Positions 59,013 through 64,000 of a stretch of DNA of 64,000 nt are shown here, piece by piece. Location: assembly GCA_041744755.1 (NCBI GenBank), contig JBGTKC010000075.1, positions 1 to 64,000 on the forward strand. Reading direction: 5' to 3'. Below the pieces are notes generated by a model. The model ran no database searches. It had not been told where the DNA came from and saw nothing but the letters and a program-made list of their open reading frames with translations. Numbering within the stretch: the first letter of the stretch is position 1; the number at the start of each line of letters is the position of its first letter. Made by a program: the position numbers and the translations under genes. The DNA comes from CALDTK01 sp041744755 (GTDB lineage Bacteria > Bacteroidota > Bacteroidia > Chitinophagales > Saprospiraceae).

Positions 59013-60416
59013 ATGCAATATGATCTGATCGTCGTCGGGACGGGCCCCGGGGGCTACGTCGCCGCCATCCGCGCCAGCCAGCTGGGCATGAAAGTAGCCG
59101 TCGTCGAGCGGGAGTCCCTCGGGGGCATCTGCCTCAACTGGGGCTGCATCCCCACGAAAGCCCTCATCAAGAGCGCCCAGGTGTTCGAGTACATCCAGCA
59201 CGCCGCAGACTACGGCATCACCATCGCCGGCGAAGCCGCCGCCGATTGGGACGCTATGGTAAAGCGCAGCCGCGGCGTGGCCGACGGGATGTCGAAGGGG
59301 GTACAATTCCTCATGCGAAAGAACAAAATCGAGGTCATCATGGGCGCCGGGCGCCTCGTGGCCGGGCCCAAGGTTGAGGTCACCGACGGCGACGGAAACA
59401 AGTCCGTCGTCGAGGCCAAAAACATCATCCTCGCGGTCGGCGGCCGCGCGCGTGCCCTACCCAACCTCCCGATCGACGGCAAGAAAGTGATCGAGTACCG
59501 CCGCGCGATGACGTTGGAGACCCAACCTAAGTCCATGATCGTCGTCGGCGCCGGCGCCATCGGCACCGAGTTCGCCTATGTCTACGCCAGCATCGGCACC
59601 GACGTGACCGTCGTCGAGTACATGGAAACCGGACTCGTGCCCCGCGAAGATCCCGACGTCTCGAAGGAGCTCACCAAAATCTACAAGAAGAAAGGCATCA
59701 AGGTGCTCGGCAATACTAGCGTAGAGTCGGTGGATACCAGCGGCGACACGGTAAAAGTGACCGTCAAGGACCGCAAGTCCGGCAAGACGTCGGTGCTGGA
59801 GTGCGAGGTCGTCCTCAGCGCCGCCGGCGTCGCGCCGAACACCGACGGCATTGGCCTCGAGGAACTTGGCGTCAACATGGACCGCGGCCTCGTCACCGTC
59901 GACGAATACTACCGCACGAATGTCCCGGGACTCTTTGCCATCGGCGACATCACTCCCGGGCCAGCGCTGGCGCACGTGGCCAGCGCCGAAGGCATTGTCT
60001 GCGTCGAGAAGATCGCCGGCCAGCACGTCCAGCCAATCGATTACGACAACATCCCCAGCTGTACGTACTGCGTCCCCGAGGTCGCTAGTGTGGGGCACAC
60101 CGAGGCGAGTGCCAAGGAGGCCGGCTACGATGAGATCCTCGTCGGGAAATTCCCGTTCTCCGCGTCCGGCAAGGCTAGCGCCGCCGGGGCCAAGGAAGGC
60201 TTCGTTAAGGTGATCTTCGACAAGAAGTACGGCGAATTCCTCGGCGCGCACATGCTCGGGGCCAACGTCACGGAGCTAATTGCTGAGGTAGTCGCGGCGC
60301 GCAGACTCGAGACGACCGGGCACGAGATGATCAAGACGATCCACCCGCACCCAACCATGAGCGAAGCCATCATGGAGGCGTGCGCCGCAGCCTACGACGA
60401 GGTCATTCACCTTTAG
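59013..60416 (+). CDS. lpdA: Dihydrolipoyl dehydrogenase
   Basis: LpdA is the FAD-dependent E3 enzyme that reoxidises lipoyl groups of pyruvate and other 2-oxoacid dehydrogenases with NAD. The 467 residues have the FAD motif LIVVGTGPGGYVAAIRA, the redox pair GGICLNWGCIPTKAL, the NAD motif MIVVGAGAIGTEFAYVY and the C-terminal His-Glu part HPHPTMSEAIMEA. All catalytic residues are present. The ATG at 59013 is preceded by a promoter core. It faces the adaptor gene with an 17-base gap. Confidence 0.96.
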   Translation: MQYDLIVVGTGPGGYVAAIRASQLGMKVAVVERESLGGICLNWGCIPTKALIKSAQVFEYIQHAADYGITIAGEAAADWDAMVKRSRGVADGMSKGVQFLMRKNKIEVIMGAGRLVAGPKVEVTDGDGNKSVVEAKNIILAVGGRARALPNLPIDGKKVIEYRRAMTLETQPKSMIVVGAGAIGTEFAYVYASIGTDVTVVEYMETGLVPREDPDVSKELTKIYKKKGIKVLGNTSVESVDTSGDTVKVTVKDRKSGKTSVLECEVVLSAAGVAPNTDGIGLEELGVNMDRGLVTVDEYYRTNVPGLFAIGDITPGPALAHVASAEGIVCVEKIAGQHVQPIDYDNIPSCTYCVPEVASVGHTEASAKEAGYDEILVGKFPFSASGKASAAGAKEGFVKVIFDKKYGEFLGAHMLGANVTELIAEVVAARRLETTGHEMIKTIHPHPTMSEAIMEACAAAYDEVIHL

Positions 60417-60433
60417 AGACACGAAGCACCGCG

Positions 60434-61498
60434 CTACTCAATAGTCGTAGCGCTACGCGGCTCAAATGTGTCCAGTAGGGTGACGGAGGAACGGACTAAC
60501 AGCGCGCGCTTCGCTGGCGTAAGTCCGCTACCATCTGAAGCGTTTACACGTGCCGCAGTGGCCCAGAGCACGGGTGTGCCGGCAGGCTCAAGCTCATAGA
60601 GCGGTTTGTCTTTCGCGCCGTGCGCAGCTCGCTCATCCGATACTGTCACAACGTCGCCGCTTGTCTTCGTCATGGGCCTGACTTGCGCCACGCGACCTAC
60701 TTTAGGGGCTAAGAATTGCCCAGCGACGGGGGCTAGGACGTATCTAATTACCGGTCGCAACTCCGCAGCGAGGCGTAAGACACGTGCTCTCTGCGGCGCG
60801 GTAAGGTGCGGCGTGATCGTTGGGATTACGGCCTCTGCAGCGCTGGCACCGCTGGGCTTTTGCCGTGCATGATCGATGTAGGCGCGCTTCTCTGCGAGCA
60901 ACGCGTAGAGCGCTTCGATGCTCGAATGAGCTCGGTCCAAACCGGAGGTCTCAATCGAGCGTAGTTTTGCCTCGATCTCACGGATCGCGTCCTCCGCACC
61001 CATCACACCTGCCGCCATCAGTTCACGCTCTTCCTGAGCAGAATAGGGTAGGTAATTCTGAGGTGCCACGCTTTTGGGACCCTTTCTCAACAACGAGATT
61101 ACCGATCTTAGCTCTTGCCTCCAGGCGTCTCCGAGCATGGAGACTTCTACCGTGTCCTCACGGATCAACGCCTCTAAACTGGCCAGCGGCATCGCGGCGT
61201 GGCAGGCGTCCAGAAGGTCTATCCGCAGGTAGCGAAAAGGGTCGTAGAAGTTAGCACCTAGGGTGTCCCCCAGCTCGACGGTTGCTCGATCAGACGTATA
61301 AAAAGTATCGGCCCTTACTAGTGTGCCGATATAAGCGACCGGCTCACCGTCGCCTTTCGGCAAAACTTGAGCTTGTCGCACCATGGACCGTCCCGTGCGT
61401 TGGACCAGTTCCGTCGCGAGGTCGGGCAACAGATAAAAGGCGAGCGCAACGGTCGTTGCCGCGGCAAACACGTAGTCAATTCCGGCGGCGACCCTCAT
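60434..61498 (-). CDS. HlyD-like membrane-fusion protein (adaptor), divergent
   Basis: A 354-residue protein with one N-terminal membrane helix (IDYVFAAATTVALAFYLLP). After it, VAYIGTLVRADTFYTSDRATVELGDTLG resembles the first lipoyl-like half, a helical hairpin follows (about residues 160-230, EERELMAAGVMGAEDAIREIEAKLRSIE), and VIRYVLAPVAGQFLAP looks like the second half. This order is that of HlyD/MFP adaptors of type I export. Likeness is weak and is mainly supported by the C39 ABC gene that overlaps its start by 4 bases. It may instead be a protein of its own. Confidence 0.6.
   Translation of the reverse strand: MRVAAGIDYVFAAATTVALAFYLLPDLATELVQRTGRSMVRQAQVLPKGDGEPVAYIGTLVRADTFYTSDRATVELGDTLGANFYDPFRYLRIDLLDACHAAMPLASLEALIREDTVEVSMLGDAWRQELRSVISLLRKGPKSVAPQNYLPYSAQEERELMAAGVMGAEDAIREIEAKLRSIETSGLDRAHSSIEALYALLAEKRAYIDHARQKPSGASAAEAVIPTITPHLTAPQRARVLRLAAELRPVIRYVLAPVAGQFLAPKVGRVAQVRPMTKTSGDVVTVSDERAAHGAKDKPLYELEPAGTPVLWATAARVNASDGSGLTPAKRALLVRSSVTLLDTFEPRSATTIE
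61352..61366 (-). repeat. Mini-hairpin repeat, GCC/GGC stem variant
   Basis: Minus strand GTTTTGCCGAAAGGC, the same paired stem change as at 17503 and 24988. Reads VLPKG in the adaptor gene. Confidence 0.75.
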
Positions 61499-63621
61499 GA
61501 TTCTAGCGCTTTTTCGTTAGCTATTTGTAATGCATACGCGCCCCCGCTCGCGACGAGCACGTCGTGCGTACCGGTGGCTTCGATCTCGCCGGCCTCGAGT
61601 TGTACGATGAGCTCGAAGCCGAATGTGGCACTCTGGCGCCGGGCGTTGCACAGGACGAGCTTCTCGGCCGAGGACGAGAGGATCTCGTCGAATATGAGGG
61701 CTTCCTGGTAGGCTGGGAGCTCGTCGGTGAGGCCGTCGATCACGATCGAGGCCGTCTCGGCGTAAAGTGCTCGGGCGACGAGGGTTTTCACGACAGTGAG
61801 GTGCGAGAGCTGGCTGCCGCGCTCGTCGGTGTGCGTGGCGAGGCCGTTAGGGAGTCCTGCGTCGTGGAGTCCGAGGCGGCGGGTCACCTCATCGAGTCTC
61901 GCGTAGTCGGCAGTGGCGTCGAGGATAATGTTGTCGGCTACGGTGCCCACCACCAACGGGCTGTGCTCCGTGAGCCAGGCGACTCCGCCTAGTTGTGTCA
62001 AGCTCATCCTCGTTTCCTCTGCGGACGCTACCGAGAGCGCTGCCCCCACCACGTTCTCCCGCCCGAGACAGGCGTCTATTAGGACACGCCGCAGGCTCTG
62101 GTCCGAGCCCGTGAGCGCCACGCGGGAGCTACGTTTGAAGTCGAAAGCCTGCGGAGAGTCTTGTGGGCCGCGCCAGCGCAAGCGTAATATATCCCCATCG
62201 AACTGAAGTATTAGAGGGGGTTCTGGCGTCCGCTCGGTCCTGAGTTCGCCCAGTCGTGAACGCGCGTCTCCGGTGCGCTGGTACGCGCGGTAGGCCTCTG
62301 AGAGGGCGTGGAGCTGCGAGAATACCAGGAGTACGAGAAGTACAAGAAATAAAAAGTCACCGACTTGCAGTCCGCCGTAACCCAGTTGATACAACGCCAA
62401 GGTCACGAGCCCAATCACGCCGAGTCCCGTGAACAAGAGTTTGATATCGCTACGGGCGATAACCTCGCTGCTTATCCGACCGAAGGCCCGTGCGGCCGAG
62501 GCATTACGCTCCCGGAGCCTCTCGTGAGACCACGCAGCCGAACCTCTGAGTCGCAAGGTTTCCGTCAGAAGCTGCGTGTATTCCACGATGCCCTCCCGCT
62601 GCTTGATCTGAGCCCCGAGCGCCTCCTGCCTCACGTCTGATTCGGCCACTCCGTAGTAGAAATACACCAGGCCTATTCCGAGAGCGCTTCCGAGTAGGGC
62701 AAGCGCCCATGATCCGTCGATCGAGAAGGCATAGACGAAAGTAACGAGCAGTGTCACCGATGCGGAGAATACCGTGGCGAGTCTGTAGGCCCGCCACACA
62801 CGCATGGTGTCGATGTCCTCCATTAAGCGCAGGGCGAGGGTTGGGTTGCCAGCGCGCCCTGATTGAAGGACGTCGGCCTTGATCCGGGCCACGAGCGCCT
62901 CGGCCTCGTGGTGCCCCCGTGCGCTCGCGTACTGGATCAAGGCGCGCCGCAGGAGGTAGCGTCCGAGCATAAGAGCCACCATGGCGAGTAGCATTGCGCC
63001 GAGATTACTGCGCCAGGCTTCGTGAAACTGAAGGTCCACGGCGGCCCGTAGCACGACGACTAGGACATACTCTCCCGCGGCTACCAAGCCTGCGTACATC
63101 AAGGCCGTGGCCCACGCCACCGGTGGTGGGGTCGAACTACTGGACGCAACCGGACCAATGGCCGTATCCAGACGCTGCTTGGCGCCGGAAGGGGGGACGA
63201 CCAGCAAGCCAGCGGTTGAGCGCCCGGGTCCCACGCGATGTCTCTCAAAGTTCTCTCTATCGAAGCGTCGCTCGCCGAGGGCTGGGTCGAGGACGTGGAC
63301 TCGATCCTCGGAAACTTCGGTCACCACCACGAAGTGGTCACCGTCCCAGTGGAGGATTGCTGGCCACAGATCGGGGGCACGTAGTTCGTCGAAGCTCAAT
63401 TCTGCCGCCACGGTATCAAATCCGAGGGCCTCGGCCGCGCAAGCGAGTCCGGCGAGGTCGGTGCCGCGGTCGTCGGTGCCGGAGAGGTCCCGCAACCGAT
63501 CCATCGAGACCGCGAGCCCGTGGTGCGCCAGCACCATCCTGAGACAGGTGGCGCCGCAGTCGCGTTCTTCGAGTTGCGGGTAGTAGGGTGTGGTCACGTT
63601 CGAGGACAAAGCACGGCCCAA
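61495..63621 (-). CDS. C39-peptidase ABC exporter with a degenerate nucleotide-binding domain
   Basis: A 708-residue protein. Residues 1-140 are a C39 peptidase: oxyanion Gln 16, catalytic Cys 22 (EERDCGATCLRMVL), His 96 (GDHFVVV) and Asp 112, all present. Residues about 160-440 are the exporter membrane domain. The C-terminal ABC domain has lost its motifs: Walker A reads ALTGSDQSLRR (no GxxGxGKS/T), the LSGGQ signature reads QLSHLTVVK, Walker B reads SIVIDGLTDELP and the H-loop reads LCNARRQ, so ATP hydrolysis is unlikely. The peptidase would still cut leader peptides. It overlaps the adaptor gene by 4 bases. The frame is uninterrupted, so this is not an obvious pseudogene. Confidence 0.88.
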   Translation of the reverse strand: MGRALSSNVTTPYYPQLEERDCGATCLRMVLAHHGLAVSMDRLRDLSGTDDRGTDLAGLACAAEALGFDTVAAELSFDELRAPDLWPAILHWDGDHFVVVTEVSEDRVHVLDPALGERRFDRENFERHRVGPGRSTAGLLVVPPSGAKQRLDTAIGPVASSSSTPPPVAWATALMYAGLVAAGEYVLVVVLRAAVDLQFHEAWRSNLGAMLLAMVALMLGRYLLRRALIQYASARGHHEAEALVARIKADVLQSGRAGNPTLALRLMEDIDTMRVWRAYRLATVFSASVTLLVTFVYAFSIDGSWALALLGSALGIGLVYFYYGVAESDVRQEALGAQIKQREGIVEYTQLLTETLRLRGSAAWSHERLRERNASAARAFGRISSEVIARSDIKLLFTGLGVIGLVTLALYQLGYGGLQVGDFLFLVLLVLLVFSQLHALSEAYRAYQRTGDARSRLGELRTERTPEPPLILQFDGDILRLRWRGPQDSPQAFDFKRSSRVALTGSDQSLRRVLIDACLGRENVVGAALSVASAEETRMSLTQLGGVAWLTEHSPLVVGTVADNIILDATADYARLDEVTRRLGLHDAGLPNGLATHTDERGSQLSHLTVVKTLVARALYAETASIVIDGLTDELPAYQEALIFDEILSSSAEKLVLCNARRQSATFGFELIVQLEAGEIEATGTHDVLVASGGAYALQIANEKALES

Positions 63622-63705
63622 TCACCCCTACTGCAACAGGTGCAAGCTCGGGAGTACCGTGCGGCGGGTAGTTCTGTACCGCTTTGCGGGGAGGGTCGGG
63701 TGGGA

Positions 63706-64000
63706 CTAGATGAAGGCGTTTACGATGGCCACGAAGTCTGTAGCAACTAGGCTCGCCCCCCCGATGAGGCCGCCGTCGATATCGGGTTGACCGAAGAGCT
63801 CGGAGGCGTTGTCGGGCTTGACGGAGCCACCGTAGAGGATGGAGATGTGTTGGGCGCGGCTTTCGCCAAAACGTTCAGTAAGCCAGCTCCGTATGTAGGC
63901 GTGCATCTCTTGCGCTTGGGCGGCGCTGGCGGTCTTGCCGGTGCCAATGGCCCAAACGGGTTCGTAGGCGAGCACGAGATCGCCTACCTGGACCTCGCTT
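63706..64000 (-). CDS. tpiA: Triosephosphate isomerase, C-terminal part (5' end outside window)
   Basis: TpiA interconverts the two triose phosphates in glycolysis. The 97 visible residues hold the catalytic Glu in AYEPVWAIGTGKTAS, the ISILYGGSVKPDNA phosphate loop, and DGGLIGGASL. The frame is open to the window edge; the N-terminal two thirds are missing. A perfect repeat copy at 63858-63872 reads RFGESR. Confidence 0.96.
   Translation of the reverse strand, partial: SEVQVGDLVLAYEPVWAIGTGKTASAAQAQEMHAYIRSWLTERFGESRAQHISILYGGSVKPDNASELFGQPDIDGGLIGGASLVATDFVAIVNAFI
63858..63872 (-). repeat. Mini-hairpin repeat, exact copy
   Basis: Exact copy on the minus strand; reads FGES in tpiA. Confidence 0.9.

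Noticed and set aside
60431..60453. GCGCTAC/GTAGCGC hairpin between lpdA and the adaptor gene
   Set aside because: It spans the adaptor stop codon and no T-run follows on either strand; not called as a terminator.
61495..63621. The C39 exporter as a pseudogene
   Set aside because: The 708-codon frame is uninterrupted and the protease residues are intact, so I keep it as a gene of altered function.
845..63872. The element as a Chi or KOPS-like polar site
   Set aside because: Copies are split evenly, 16 on each strand, with no polarity in this window.

Overview
The window reads as chromosome of a GC-rich member of the Bacteroidota, most likely Saprospiria (Lewinella-like). This placement is inference from gene content. 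The signs are a type IX secretion C-terminal domain, a large TonB-dependent receptor with a carboxypeptidase-regulatory-like N-terminus, alternative complex III joined to a cytochrome c oxidase operon, BshB1 of bacillithiol synthesis, and promoter cores of the form TAnnTTTG/TAnnTTCG close to start codons. I see no prophage, insertion sequence, CRISPR array or rRNA. There is one tRNA-Arg.

Layout. 1-5100: end of a T9SS-exported protein, a TonB receptor, and a membrane protein distantly like PiT transporters. 5.2-11.7 kb, minus strand: nuclease/phosphatase, dapB, an ABC-F protein, a PhoR/PhoB-like two-component pair, a DUF4296-like lipoprotein and a SixA-like phosphatase. 11.8-15.2 kb: four overlapping plus-strand genes (SWIM zinc finger, rlmH, rhomboid, Nudix). 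15.2-24.3 kb: pruA, an eight-repeat helix-hairpin-helix protein, coaD, glnS, pyrR-pyrB. 24.4-37.2 kb: a secreted coiled-coil protein, photolyase plus SRPBCC protein, ilvE, bshB1, aldehyde dehydrogenase, haloperoxidase-like lipoprotein, ribA, M48 protease, tRNA-Arg, ung and a DUF423 protein.

37.2-55.1 kb is an 18-kb minus-strand respiratory block. ActA to ActF (quinol:electron acceptor oxidoreductase) are followed by oxidase subunits II and I; after a terminator come ctaB, two subunit III-type proteins, subunit IV and three small assembly-like proteins. Together they would carry electrons from quinol to oxygen. 55.2-64 kb: thyA, a DUF389 protein, a short-chain dehydrogenase, a lipoprotein, lpdA, an adaptor/C39 ABC exporter pair, and the end of tpiA.

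The strongest unexplained signal is a 15-bp element, GTTTTGGCGAAAGCC, which I find at 32 places with at most two mismatches (9 exact), 16 on each strand, in genes and in gaps. It can fold as a 3-bp stem with a GNRA tetraloop, and the variants include paired changes that keep the stem. In genes it is read in several frames, so the signal looks like DNA or RNA rather than protein. Other unusual points are a cytochrome oxidase subunit II with a C-terminal OmpA domain, a C39 ABC exporter whose nucleotide-binding motifs are all lost, an ActF with a 160-residue acidic insert, and the helix-hairpin-helix protein.
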